A DNA stretch of 64,000 nucleotides from Lottia gigantea (GCF_000327385.1 NW_008709379.1:41138-105137), one strand, 5' to 3'. Positions 1 through 12,514 are shown, counted from the stretch's first letter. Notes: generated from the letters alone by a model not told the origin. Numbers and translations are program-made.

Positions 1-255
1 ATTTTTTGGATGATAGAATTATAAAATATTTATTATTCCATTACAACAATTGTAAATTTCAATAAATTGTAAAATAAGATTAGACTCTAGGTATAAAACT
101 TGGGTCAATCCTTGTTTTCGTTTTCGATGTATTCATACGCCTTATTGTCACGTGACAAACTACAGTTATTGGAAAATAAACGCCGGTTTGGCTAACTGGT
201 TTATTGAAGGGAGTGATAGTAGCAATGTAAATATTAATCAATGAGTGTTGATATT

Positions 256-3200
256 TTAATTGTTAAATAAACTGATCAGATAGGTAATTACAATCAAACT
301 CCATATTCTTGTGTTGTTACCAGCATAACCATTGTTTCCATCGTTACCAGCATCACAAGCATGAGGTAATTGTTTTTCCAAAATGGTAGTAAACGTAGTT
401 TGTGTATCAGAACATACTTGTTTAAATTCGTTGTTATTACGATAACAATCTATGTCAACCAGTCGACGGCTAGAATCAAAAGCAAAAACAATGATACTAA
501 TAACAGCTGAGTTGAGATTTCTTTTACAGAACACTAGTATCCCCATTTCAGGAAGGATTGTTTTTCCATCGGTCCGATATGCACCAGTTGTCACAGATGA
601 ATTTCTTATTCTGCTTGACCAGTCTGAATTGCATTCAATCGTTCTTTTATTTGACCCGATTGAATTTCATGGACGAGGGAAGTGGGTGGTGACAGGGACA
701 CAGGGAGCCACAAGAAACCTTGATCGACCAAGACGACTTCAGACAGACGGTTTTTAACGGCTACTGTTAGAGAACAGTAGACGATCACTTCAAACGGCCT
801 ACCTTGAACGTTCTGCTAGCGCTTTATAACACAATTTTATGAACTACAGCCATTATTGAAAAAATTAAAATGAATGGAGTTTTACGTCCTACTTTTCTGC
901 ACCATATTGGCTAATGAAGACGGGCAACGCCAAGCAAGCTGAAGGGTGCAATGAGGGCAATTTTGCCAGGACAGCGCCATAAGCCTGCTCCTTTTCGATT
1001 TCCAACTGTCTAGGGACCTTTAACACAGCATGTTATAACACATGGGGCTTCGGTTTTCCGACTATTTGTGTGACTGATCGAACAAAAATAAAATGTTCTT
1101 GTACTATCGGGGCCATAACCATCCTTGGTGAAACGGCTCTGTAAAGAGTAGGAATCATATTTCGAAGCTTTTTGTCCTGTAGACGCGATGTTTCGTATGT
1201 ACACAGCCTTGTATAAATGTCTACAGCACTACGTGCATCAATGCCCGTTTCATCATCGTTTCAGCATCGTATTATTTCCATCGTGATCTTGCTTCTTAAG
1301 CGCCATAGATATCAAGGCAGAAAAGAGAACCCCTGCTTCCCGCCTGGTAATACAGAAAAACCATCTTACCGACAGAGATTGTACTTGTACCCTTCATATG
1401 TTATATTACCAGTAGAGGGAGTTGTTAGTTCATCTAGTTGACGAAAACATTCAAGAAATTCAGTGTTGCTTTTGTTAAATCCTTCACATATGTGATCAAA
1501 TATATTACCATCTAAAATAAAAATACTTAACGTAGTTATCTACAGCCAATATCTCAATGAGATGCATCTCTATGTAAGTGAGTTGACCTCAGGTGATATA
1601 TAAACGTAGTTTAGTTTGGTGGTTGATTTTTATTACTTAAAGCGGTATTCCGCTTTTTTGTAAAAAGTTTCCATTATCAAAAACGTCGTAAATTATATCT
1701 GAAAATATTTCTAAAGTTTGTCATTTAGATCTATGGTTCTACTTGATCCAACTGAATTTGCTTTAAAAGGGTTAATGAAAACAGAGAGTACAAATTATTA
1801 ATTAAGCAGTTTGACCTAGTTTTGGTGTTTGGCTAGATAGTATTAGTTGAAACATTTACAATACGTAGGACACATATTAATCTACAATTAGTTTATTTTA
1901 CCCATTTCCCTATAGTAGTTTTCTAAGAGCTTCCAAATAGCATAACGAACTTGAAAACCCTACATAATGTTTTAAAATTTTTTGGCGTTTACAAATAAAC
2001 GACTGGATTGTTTTAGTTAAAACTTTCAGATATGTTAAAGGGCACATTTCTCTTGATTTTGTTTATAGTTTTCACAAATTTGAGCAAAACAATTTTTCTA
2101 CCTACAAAAATGCGGAGTGTCCCTTTATCTATGTTAACTCATTAACGTAAGGACGCAAAATGGTAGCGAGAATTATTGTTTTTTGAAACTAGATTATTTT
2201 GAAAGATTCTTTCATGAAGCCACAAACACGACATGGTTGACCTTGGAGTATGGAGTTATAGTGCCGCTTCACACTGTGCCGAAATTGACACCAGATGCAC
2301 ACACGATATAGTTAATGTTCAAACATACTTAGCCAACCACCGACTGAGTTTTTCAGGCTCTGGCTACTTATTCGTGAGTGATTTCAAAATCGTTGGCATG
2401 CCTAAAAGTTTCCACAGGAGCTTGCGAAGGTTGAATGCGTGTGTCTATTTTGCCCATGGTAAGGTCTTCTAATAGGATATCTATGAACGGGACAGTGTGA
2501 AGCCTACATTAACATGGTGGAATAGAGTTATGATACACCACATTAATAGGTTGAGTTATAAATCCCCTATGTATATATCAAATAGCTTGACATTGTGAAG
2601 ATGAGCCTGCTACATCTCAAGGAGATTTATGATTATTTTTTGGGTGGTTTGGATTTAAAACTCACCCCACCTCTAGGCATCCGAAACATCATAAGAACGT
2701 CGAAGATGCTGGTCGGTCTGGATATAACGAAAAAAAAAAAAACTACAAAGATGACTTTTACTCACCGGCCTCTCTTTCAAAGAAGTATTCAATGGCGGAT
2801 TGTATACCACAATTAGACATGGCCAGGTCTTGATATTCAGGTTTATAACAGTTAATTTCAACTGAATTATAACAGATTGCCCATTTTATATACTCGGCTT
2901 TGAACAATCTGGAAAAAAAAAGAGACTTAAAAATCAAATGACGCAGGATCAAGTAACCCTTGTGTTAGGAAATAAAGATGAGAAAGTTTTAGCTATCCGC
3001 ATTGCTTTTCAGAATTAAAACTCGAATTCACCTTAGCACCCCCAAAATTCGATTTTTCAACTGAAATATTGCCATGCCTTTGAGCATTTTAAAGATGTTG
3101 AGACAAGTCTGTCCGATCCAGTACAGTCTACTGAAGTTGTCAATCAGACCCCTCGTGTGTGTTCTATGTGTAATGCCCAAAAGAACCTTTCCTTGAATTT

Positions 3201-3529
3201 ATTCTTTGTCTTCAAGACAATTTATACTATAAAATAAATAACACGTCCCACATCATCCCAATGTCTTTGCCCGCCCCTCCCACACCCACTTTCAAATTTT
3301 CCATCTTTCATTTTACACATTAGAAGAATTGCTTGTGTAACCCACCTGCTATAGTTGCTGATTTCAGGATCGGAAAAAAATAAAGTTGGGCCTGCTTGAG
3401 GGGAAGGACCCGAAAAGGCATCTGTACAGCGAGTTCGTCCATTTTTAGTCTCTTGACTATACATACAATCTAGATAATCTGAATCTATATCAGCATTAAC
3501 AGTCGAAACTAACACCAATAAAGCACAAA
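256..3529 (-). CDS. Two-domain, cysteine-rich, GPI-anchor-type secreted protein, copy A (first exon not found)
   Basis: Family not recognised. Four exons on the minus strand: 3346-3529, 2766-2908, 1370-1511 and 256-469. All have GT-AG borders, intron phases 2, 1, 2 match copies C and D, and all stay open. The first of these finishes the signal peptide (CALLVLVSTVNA) and starts six-cysteine domain 1, which the second completes. The last two code domain 2, an Asn/Gly linker and a hydrophobic tail (IWSLIVITYLISLF) ending AACAAT-TAA, typical of a GPI-anchor signal. The first intron should enter in phase 1, but no 34-bp start exon like those of B, C and D was found; the 31-bp array lies where it should be. 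Two conserved cysteines are replaced (NYS for NYC, YFF for YFC) and one is gained (SNC for SNS). It may be non-functional or rely on another first exon. Confidence 0.72.
868..1110 (-). repeat. SINE-like interspersed repeat, copy 1
   Basis: This copy shares blocks with 10862-11060, 16800-17010, 39318-39392 and 58895-59150. The blocks are TTCTGCACCAT..GGCTAATGAAGAC, a run of TTTCGATTTCCAA, and a segment reading AAAGATCCCT on the other strand. The copies are dispersed, differ in truncation and carry no ORF, as expected of a SINE. Family not assigned. It lies in the last intron of copy A. Confidence 0.6.
1512..2765. other. Intron of copy A, AT-rich, no coding signal
   Basis: This is the intron between the second and third exons of copy A. 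I see only AT-rich sequence with short homopolymers and a 79-codon chance ORF at 2233-2472 with no recognisable motif. Confidence 0.4.
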
Positions 3530-3659
3530 CTGAAAACCAACAAAATATAATTATACATCTTCACTTCATGCATTGTTAAAGTTGCCTTTACCTATTTTTC
3601 TTGGTCAAATCATGCTCATTGTTTGATGAATTGGTGTTTCTAATGAATAAATCAAGTAT

Positions 3660-4836
3660 TCTTGAGTGCTAAGATTGTGTGAGGATGACGTGCTTGTGTG
3701 GTAAGTGCATATCTAATGGTTTAGGGTGGTAGAATATGACAGGTAATGGTCGAGGGCGGTAAGCGTATGGTATCGTATGATATAAGATGATTCTGTCTAA
3801 TGATCCACGATGGTAACGGCATGGTGTCTAATGATCTAGGGTGGTAAGAGTATGGTATCTAATGATCTAGGGTGGTAAGAGTATGGTATCTAATGATCCA
3901 GGATGGTAAGGGTATGGTTTCTAATAATCTAGGATGGTTAGGGGATGGTATCTAATAATCCAGAATGGTAAGGGTATGGTGTCTAATGATCTAGAGTGGT
4001 AAGAGTATGGTGTCTAATGATCCAGGATGGTAAGGGTATGGTGTCTAATGATCTAGGATGGTTAGGGTATGGTGTCTAATAATCCAGGATGGTAAGGGTA
4101 TGGTGTCTAATGATCTAGAGTGGTAAGAGTATGGTGTCTAATGATCCACGATGGTAACGGCATGGTGTCAAATAATCTAGGATGGTTAGGGGATGGTATC
4201 TAATAATCCAGGATGGTAAGGGTATGGTGTCTAATGATCTAGAGTGGTAAGAGTATGGTATCTAATGATCCACGATGGTAACGGCATGGTGTCTAGGGTG
4301 GTAAGAGTATGGTATCTAATGATCTAGGGTGGTAAGAGTATGGTATCTAATGATCCACGATGGTAACGGCATGGTGTCTAATAATCTAGGATGGTTAGGG
4401 GATGGTATCTAATAATCCAGGATGGTAAGGGTATGGTGTCTAATGATCTAGAGTGGTAAGAGTATGGTATCTAATGATCCACGATGGTAACGGCATGGTG
4501 TCTAATGATCTAGGGTGGTAAGAGTATGGTATCTAATGATCTAGGGTGGTAAGAGTATGGTATCTAATGATCTAGGGTGGTAAGAGTATGGTATCTAATG
4601 ATCCAGGGTGGTAAGGGTATGGTTTCTAATAATCTAGGATGGTAAGGGTATGGTGTCTAATAATCCAGGATGGTAAGGGTATGGTGTCTAATGATCTAGA
4701 GTGGTAAGGGTATGGTATCTAATAATCCAGGATGGTAAGGGTATGGTGTCTAATGATCTAGAGTGGTAAGAGTATGGTATCTAATAATCCAGGATGGTAA
4801 GGGTATGGTATCTAATGATCTAGGGTGGTAAACGTC
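3660..4836 (+). repeat. 31-bp minisatellite, array 1a
   Basis: Tandem units of 31 bp beginning TGGTAAGGGTATGGTGTCTA and ending in an AATGATCTAGG-type segment. Variants alternate GATCTAGGGTGG, GATCCAGGATGG and GATCCACGATGG, giving a higher-order pattern. It sits between the 5' side of copy A and the 3' side of copy B. Confidence 0.95.
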
Positions 4837-5081
4837 TCTCAAAAATAATATACCTTGTTGTCAGTTTCTCTGACTTCGACGTATATATTGCGGCGATGAT
4901 AATTTCAAAATAAAACCTGAGGAAATGGTCTCATTTTTCTCTGCAGAAGGATATCCTGGTTCTGTGACTCAAACAGCACTTCAGAGGTTTATTGGTCTTA
5001 CTTGGGTGATGCCCCAAAGCCTGCATTCTGATCCGAGTCTCACACCTATTTTCAAACATTTACCAATGACTGCTTTCCGTA
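4837..5081 (+). repeat. Direct duplicate of the 6111-6358 segment
   Basis: From AACGTCTCTCAAAAATAATA to TGACTGCTTTCCGTA this segment is nearly identical to 6111-6358. The visible difference is one G in a run (CTTGGG versus CTTGGGG). The preceding arrays are also nearly identical. The duplicate ends at a run of N. Confidence 0.9.
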
Positions 5082-5131
5082 NNNNNNNNNNNNNNNNNNN
5101 NNNNNNNNNNNNNNNNNNNNNNNNNNNNNNN
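5082..5131. other. Assembly gap, 50 N
   Basis: A run of 50 N of fixed, conventional length, so the true gap size is unknown. It interrupts the duplicated segment at the same base where the other copy continues into unique sequence. Confidence 0.98.
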
Positions 5132-5274
5132 GATCATCTTGTACGGTAAGGGTACCAGGGAACTCATAATCCATTATATTTCATCTATAATATAAGCTTA
5201 TACAGGTAAAAATGTTGCGAGCTTGGGTGGAAAAGAAATGCTACTTTTCTGCACCATGTGGACTAATGAAGACT

Positions 5275-6110
5275 GACGTGCTTGTGTGGTAAGTGTATAT
5301 CTAATGGTTTAGGGTGGTAGAATATGACAGGTAATGGTCGAGGGCGGTAAGCGTATGGTATCTTATGATATAAGATGATTCTGTCTAATGATCCACGATG
5401 GTAACGGCATGGTGTCTAATGATCTAGGATGGTTAGGGGATGGTATCTAATAATCCAGGATGGTAAGGGTATGGTGTCTAATGATCTAGAGTGGTAAGAG
5501 TATGGTATCTAATGATCCACGATGGTAACGGCATGGTGTCTAGGGTGGTAAGAGTATGGTATCTAATGATCTAGGGTGGTAAGAGTATGGTATCTAATGA
5601 TCCACGATGGTAACGGCATGGTGTCTAATAATCTAGGATGGTTAGGGGATGGTATCTAATAATCCAGGATGGTAAGGGTATGGTGTCTAATGATCTAGAG
5701 TGGTAAGAGTATGGTATCTAATGATCCACGATGGTAACGGCATGGTGTCTAATGATCTAGGGTGGTAAGAGTATGGTATCTAATGATCTAGGGTGGTAAG
5801 AGTATGGTATCTAATGATCTAGGGTGGTAAGAGTATGGTATCTAATGATCCAGGGTGGTAAGGGTATGGTTTCTAATAATCTAGGATGGTAAGGGTATGG
5901 TGTCTAATAATCCAGGATGGTAAGGGTATGGTGTCTAATGATCTAGAGTGGTAAGGGTATGGTATCTAATGATCTAGGGTGGTAAGGGTGTGGTATCTAG
6001 TGATCTAGAGTGGTAAGAGTATGGTATCTAATGATCTAGGGTGATAAGGCTGTGGTATCTTATTTTCAAGGGTGGTAAGGGTGTGGTATCTAATGATCTA
6101 GGGTGGTAAA
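5275..6110 (+). repeat. 31-bp minisatellite, array 1b
   Basis: Same 31-bp unit and variant order as array 1a, preceded by the same lead-in (GACGTGCTTGTGTGGTAAGT). It ends in the same non-repeat segment. About 1.6 kb separates equivalent positions of the two arrays. Confidence 0.93.
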
Positions 6111-6358
6111 CGTCTCTCAAAAATAATATACCTTGTTGTCAGTTTCTCTGACTTCGACGTATATATTGCGGCGATGATAATTTCAAAATAAAACCTGAGG
6201 AAATGGTCTCATTTTTCTCTGCAGAAGGATATCCTGGTTCTGTGACTCAAACAGCACTTCAGAGGTTTATTGGTCTTACTTGGGGTGATGCCCCAAAGCC
6301 TGCATTCTGATCCGAGTCTCACACCTATTTTCAAACATTTACCAATGACTGCTTTCCG

Positions 6359-7254
6359 TAAAGATAAAGGTCTTTCTAATCATGTGGTTAGAAGCCGCAA
6401 AGTTACTGCCAAAACATCACACATCCGCTACGCGAATTTATACAATGTACACGGGTTTTTTTCTGTTTATACATCGATAAACTGAAAAAATGTCCAGGCC
6501 ATTCCTTAAATGTTTCCGTGACCTACATCTTTTTAGTTTATTATCTCCCTTTGAAAAAAAATTTTCTTGTTCATCTTACTTAGCTGTATGTGCCATTTTT
6601 TGTCAGATTAGTGTTGTTCTTCGTAGAGATAGGACCTTTCTCTTTTGATTTTTGTTTTTTTGCCACATTTACTCTAAATGTACTGACTTGTATTGACTTT
6701 TTTACCAACTGTTTGCACGTTATCGTGCGATTTATTTTTTCTATATTAAGGAACAGAATTTCAATTTGCAGTCAAGAGAATTAATTTGAAAAAATATCGG
6801 ATAAATATTTGATTATGTAATTCAGTTATTGCTGGACAGTAAGAGAGAACGATCCGGGGTGAGAATATACCCGGATGAACCAGAAATAGTGCGAAAATGT
6901 ACAGGGGCGAATGGACTCATATTCGTCTCAAGGTGGTATCCCCACTCTTTGTTTAAAAAAAACTGGTACAAAAAATAATGTTTCTTGCAGAACTTAGGTC
7001 AATTGTGTAGACATAATTAAACAAAAAGGAATCTTGTCAAAGACCAGTTAAATTACTGTATTTCTTAAAATCTTGAAATTTATCTAAGTTTAGTTATTGT
7101 TAATCAGGGCACACGACACAGTTATTTTACTTTTAACGGCATCTGTTAGCAAAGACAAGCCCAGTATTAAAAAACAAAATAATTAAAAAAAAATTCACAA
7201 AGAGTGTTAAAGATTTGATAAATTAAAACTTATTAATCAATGAGTGTTGATATT
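6359..7254. other. Intergenic AT-rich stretch between array 1 and copy B
   Basis: No gene, RNA or clear mobile element seen. The first exon of copy A was looked for here on the minus strand and not found. Confidence 0.4.
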
Positions 7255-10200
7255 TTAATTGTTAAATAAACTGATCAGGTAGGTAATTACAATCACACTC
7301 CATATTCCTGTGTTGTAAATAGCGTTACCATTGTTACCACCATTATCACCGTTACCAGCATTACAAGCAGGTGGAATCTGTTTCTCGTACACCGTAACAA
7401 ACGTAGTTTGTGTATCGGGACATTCCGTTTTGAATGTTTCGTCATTTCTTAAACAATTTAAGCCGATCTGACGAGAACTAAAATGAAATAAAAGGAAAAC
7501 AGTAAGACGAGAAGAATGATATTTACATCATACATCTAAAACAGGAGCCCTATTCCATAACGGTACACAAAGAGAGAGAGAGTAGGCAATCGTATTTTAA
7601 TACTTCGTTTCCTGTCAGGGAATTCAGTAAGGCTAACGGCAATATTGCTCTCTACTTTAAGTCAGGAACCCCAAATTGACTTCATGCAAATTTAAATGAA
7701 AAATGGACGTGGCTATAATGAAGCATGTTTGGGACTAATTCGTAATTAGTTCACGCTTTATGGTCGAAATGGGAATAATTCAGGGGTGAATTGGGAAAGG
7801 ACGATGTGGGAAGACACCGTTCCAATGACATTATGATATCCCCCACCCCCCACACACACACAATAAACAATTAGATAAATCTTACCGACAGAGATTATAC
7901 TTGTACCCTTCATAGGTTATATTACCAGTAGAGGGAGTTGTTAGTCCATTTGGTTGATCAAAACACTCTTGCAATTCATTGCTGTCAGGATTTTTTTGAA
8001 ATACATCGCATTCTGTATCAAATTTGTAACCGTCTGAAATAAAGCACCTCAATTTAGATATCCGTCACACTTTTCAGACCGAAAACTCGTTTGGTTCGAA
8101 AAAAGCTGTAGTGGAAATAAATCTGTAAACAAGACTTGTTTATCGCTGGGCTTGGTGTCGTTTGAGAAGGTGGAAATTCGTATGATATTCATATACAGAC
8201 TATTCGTACTCTTCTAGACACCTAATATCACTTTTCATTATGAAATACTTCCTTATTATTGATATACTTCCCAATGTGAGAAATTCATTAGTTGCTACCT
8301 ATGTTTTGTCAAAATGTTGTTTTGAATTTCGGGTTTCGTTTTTGGATTCGGATCGTTTATACTTGGTTTGTTTATTCATTGAGTATCTTGTATTCATAGA
8401 GTTAGGAATTAAACATTGAAGACGACGGTGAAACTGTACTGATATCGCTTTTTGGGTTCCTTGCATCTTCTTCACATTGATAAGAACTCAGTCTGATACT
8501 GTAAGATCATTAGTTTTAAATTCATGAGATTCGATTTAATTGTACCCTAACAAAAACAGCAAATCAAAGCTCTTGAATACACTTGCAGTCCTATTGTTCA
8601 CAGTGTTTCTGTTGGGGACTCTGATTTGCTGTATTTGCTAGCATACAATCCAAACAAATCGCTGCAATTGCAAACTATCATGATGCATCCATTTCGTCAT
8701 TTTAATCAAATTGACAGAAACTAAAATACAATACCAATAATCAGAGAGTCGACATATTGCGACCTACTACTAGCAAATTTATTGTCTCCATAGTAATCTA
8801 ACAAGATTCTTAACAAAGGTAAGTTCGAAATATAACGTTTTTAAAACCAATCAAAGTGTGTCATGTATAGAACCCGGATGTTCGGATGTGTTAAAGATTC
8901 ATTGTACCTGTCGAAACATCAGAAATATCATTCAGATCATGGCAAGAGTTAACATATTATATGGACTCACTCCACTAAAACATTTTATAGAAATGATAGT
9001 ATTAGTCCAGGCTTTTGTTGGAAATCTTCTTGCTCTCGCCTTTTTTGGGGTTTTGCATGCCTATTTCGGGTAATTTTTGGTCTAGATTTGGAATATGATG
9101 TCTGAAATTGCATTATCTTTAAGATTTGGTGAGATGATGAGAGACTTAAAGGCGGAAGGATAATTCTAAAAATAGTCGATTTGTGCCAAACTCTAGCGGG
9201 TGAGTAAAACCGGTAGTAGTCTACTTTCAATTTTAGTAGCTCAAAATTTTCATGGTCATCATATATTGATTTTTTTAGGAGACATTAAGGATTGGTCAGG
9301 CTTTCATCCAACATATTGGAAAGCTTTCAACGAGATTTCTGGAAAAAGTTGTAGAAGGTTTAATTTCGTGTTTTAACATGAGAAGAGATGGCAAATGAAT
9401 TAGTGGAGTGAGTCCTTTCTCATATGATATGTCTGCTACTAGCATTGACAGAAAAAACTACAAAGATGACTTTTACTTACCGGCCTCTCTTTCACAGAAA
9501 TATTCAATGCCGGATTGTATACCAGAATTAGACGTGACCAGGCCTTGATATTCAGGATCATGACAGTTTATGTCAAATGTATTATGACATTCTGCCCATT
9601 TTATATACTCGGCTTTGTAATTTCTGTAAAAATGAACGGGTATAGTTATCTGAATATTTGCCATACCACCTCAATTTAAAATATACCATTCTATTGTTAA
9701 TTATTCTTCGGGACAAAAACTATAATTGTTAACTGTTCAAATTTCAATGCTATTCCATACATTTGGACTGTGTAAGATAATGCAACGACATCAAAGGGAT
9801 GGCGAATCTGTCTCTTTAATATTCCAAAAGGAGAACAGACAGAAGATGTACTTTTGGTATAATTCGTTTAACATGAAGGCACAATTCTTGATGGATTTTG
9901 ACAAAACTTGGTGTGAGTGTATGTAATCACCCAAAGATGAACCCTAACGAAAATCAGAAAAATTTAAAAATATTATTGTCCCTGTTCTTAGAAACCCGTT
10001 CATGTTTTAGCCTGTAAACACTCCAGAAGGCCCAATTCTTGACAGATTTTGATAACTTTCACATCACTGGTTGTAGTGTCGTTCTTCGACTATCACTATC
10101 TCAAAAATTCTATTTAAATTTTACATGTTGTCTCAAAAGACAAACCTTAAAGGAATACTACCTCTTAGAATGGACATACAATTTAAAGTCTTAAACTTGG

Positions 10201-11391
10201 TCAATAAGAGTATATATTCATCAGTTGGACCATACGGCCCGCATGAAAGTTACGCTAGGGCTTTGCAACATATCACAGTAATGAATGACAGACACTTTTA
10301 TACAGGAACTATCTTAATTTTGTCAGATAATCACGTGATTCTGATAATTCAAATATTAGAGACTGGTCGTTCAGGACTACAAGTGTTACAAAATCAATGA
10401 AAACAAAACATGCTATTATGTATTTAAACTGATAATGAATTCTATAATCAATAGTCATAATATAGCATTTAATTCATATGTAATCATTTAAACAACCGAA
10501 AACGATTGATTACATGATAGAATAGTGTACTGTTATTGTAAACCAGAGTCGCGAAGTGGCATCATGTGTATTACTCACTTGCAATAATTGCTGATTTCAG
10601 GATCCATAAAAAATGCAAGTGGATTTTCTTGAGGTGGAGAAACCCGGAAAGGCATTTTTACAGCGAGTTTGTTCATTCTGAGACTCTTCACTTAGACCAC
10701 ACTTTAATAAACTCCAATTTATATCAGCACTTACAGTCGAAACAAGCACCAATAAAACACTAACTGCATATAAATAAAACACCGTGCATTAGTACATGAA
10801 TACATGCATTATGAATGATGTTATAGGTACTGTATAGTACCGGATGATTCTATTGTAAATAATCAAAGCCATGTAGCGTGGAATGAGGGAAATTTGGCTG
10901 GGGCAATCGCATTAGCCATCTTCGATTTCCAAATGTCGAGGGATCTTTAACGTACACAGTTTGTAGCACACGAGACCTCGGTTTATCCGAACAAGTATAT
11001 AGACGCTCTCTCCGTGTCACCTACATCACTGGGAAACCGAAGGTTGTTTCTCGAACTGTGTCAGAATTGAAGCCCGAAACTTATATACTACATTTTAGAT
11101 ATAAGTTATAAGTTATAGTATTGAACAGCCGTCGATCTGTCCCACACTATGATATTTATTGGCAAGATTTCGTTCAGATCATAGAACTGTAATAGATGGA
11201 ACGCTAACTGGTCACAAAAAAAGTTCTATAGTCGGATTAAGCATCCCAAAACAATGTGTTAAGCTATATGGCCGACATCTGCAAACACAGTATGCAAATA
11301 TTAAGCTGCAGAGCAAAGCTAGAATATATTTATATAAATATAAATATTATAACTTACCTAACATGGCCGTAGATATTTTACAATTAGCCAT
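7255..11391 (-). CDS. Two-domain, cysteine-rich, GPI-anchor-type secreted protein, copy B (frameshift in exon 2)
   Basis: Family not recognised. Five exons on the minus strand: 11358-11391, 10579-10763, 9481-9623, 7886-8033 and 7255-7477. The 34-bp first exon codes MANCKISTAML and ends in phase 1 (G|GTAAGT). The signal peptide continues in exon 2 (SVLLVLVSTVSA). Domain 1 spans exons 2-3 and domain 2 exons 4-5. The linker is rich in Gly/Asn/Asp, followed by GIWSVIVITYLISLF and NN-stop. Exon 2 is 185 bp, whereas A and C have 184. The extra base lies at about 10637-10643, shifts the frame before the third cysteine and brings a stop at 10597; the reading resumes its family match in the next frame (PQENPLAFFMDPEISNYC). 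So it is a recent pseudogene or a sequence error. Splice sites are otherwise sound, and a TATA-like box lies 5' of the start. Confidence 0.78.
8205..8335 (+). repeat. Interspersed repeat, also at 41895-42025
   Basis: The two copies share ACACCT.ATA.CACTTTTCAT, a GAAATACTT block and GTCAAAATG.CGTTTTG in the same order. No ORF. Family unknown. Confidence 0.6.
8550..8690 (+). mobile_element. Foldback MITE, family 1, copy 1
   Basis: Inverted halves read AATCAAAGC..TTGAATACA.TTGCA and TGCTGTATTTGCTAGCATAC then AATCGCTGCAATT. The same halves occur at 14815-14985, 17625-17765, 18220-18380 and 37226-37450. It is non-coding and palindromic, as in MITEs. Confidence 0.65.
9720..10085 (+). repeat. Interspersed repeat, also at 60940-61300
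   Basis: Two internal subrepeats carry CAATTCTTGA..GATTTTGA.AA. A shared block reads GATGAACCCTAACGAAAATCAG here and GGGTTCATCC with TGATTTTCAATAG in the other copy. No ORF. Lies in intron 2 of copy B. Confidence 0.55.
10862..11060 (-). repeat. SINE-like interspersed repeat, copy 2
   Basis: Shares TTCGATTTCCAA.TGTC.AGG, GATC.TTTAACGTACACAG and CACGAGACCTCGGTTTATCC with the other SINE-like copies. It sits in intron 1 of copy B. Confidence 0.6.
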
Positions 11392-11470
11392 TTCTTTTTT
11401 TATAATGTGCTTCACCAATCCTTATATACCGCCTAACGATTGCTCATTTTGTTTTAAGTACTTTCTCCCC
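11392..11470 (-). promoter_or_regulatory. Putative core promoter of copy B
   Basis: On the minus strand, GCAATCGTTAG is followed by GGTATATAAGG (TATA-like, at about 11420-11430) some 30-40 bp before the start codon. The same order, GCAATCGTGAGTCA then GTATACAAGG or GTATACAAAG, precedes copies D and C. Conservation across three copies supports a promoter. Confidence 0.6.
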
Positions 11471-12082
11471 CACCATAAATTTTGCAATAGATTACAACAT
11501 TCGGCAATCATCGGAAATTTTTCGTAACGCTCAATCTGTCTCGGCAATGAACGGTTATTTGTCGAGTCTTGGGCGACACTCTTTACTTCCGGTATTTAGC
11601 AGTAATTTGTCAAGTGATAGTAATATTACGACGTAAATATAGTCCTTTAATTTAGATACTATGGGAGATATACCTGACACTTACTTAGTATTTAATACTA
11701 TGTTGTGACTATTGCTTATCCAATTATACGTTTTATTATCAGTTTAAATACATATCTTACAGATGTTTTAATTTTATTAACTTGCTTGCTTAACTTTTAA
11801 TTCTGAACAATAATCGAAAAACTCGTCGAAAATTCTACCGACAGTGCATTTGTCACGCTTAAACAAGGAGTGTCATTGCGTTTCAACGTGTGGCAATGCG
11901 GTGTATACAGTGCGTTACGTTTGCACATATGATCACAAAAGCTGCGTTCTGTGCTAAGCACTGAAAAGGCACACCATTCCACGACTTAAAGCATGTTACT
12001 ATGGGGACAAAAATCGTCAGGTTGGCTTGCAGAAAACAATTGAGCATCATGAGACTTGTTTTAAACTGTTTTACACCTTTGT

Positions 12083-12418
12083 ATCTTAAAGTGATACTAC
12101 GTCTTAGAATGAACATAAAATATAATTCTGAAGAATGGTCAATGTGAGTATATAATCATCAGTGAACTTATCTGGTGTCATAAAGTTACAACAGAATTCA
12201 TGTAAAATCTAGAAAATTGGAAAATTCATAAAACTAATCATAATATTCAGTGTTTTTCAATAGTCAATTGCATTTTTATTAAGTATTTTAGATTTGTCGG
12301 ATTATATAAGGATCCTGTTATGTTATTTATGACACCAGGTATATCTACTGATGAATATAGGCTCTTATTGACCAAGTTTGAATTTTTTTAATTAAGACGT
12401 AGTATCCCTTTAAAACAA
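12083..12418 (+). mobile_element. MITE family 2 with TTAAAG-type inverted ends
   Basis: Ends are TTAAAGTGATACTACGTCTT and its mirror AAGACGTAGTATCCCTTTAA. The inner flanks GGTCAATGTGAGTATATA and TATAGGCTCTTATTGACC are also inverted. Related ends occur at 27228-27895 and one half at 10138-10230. Non-coding. Confidence 0.8.
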
Positions 12419-12514
12419 AAGAAGTACACAATCTCACCTGGAAGGTTGGTTGCTCATAAATATTGACGTCGTTTAATGCTTATAGGATTCCCCTTTTGGT
12501 AGCCTAGATCGTAC

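Noticed and set aside
6560-6600. First exon of copy A at ATGGCACATACAGC on the minus strand
   Set aside because: The only nearby donor gives phase 2 instead of phase 1, and the residues (MAHTA) do not match the family.
11159-11527. Plus-strand ORF of 122 codons
   Set aside because: It lies antisense to the first exon and promoter of copy B, has no motif and no splice context.
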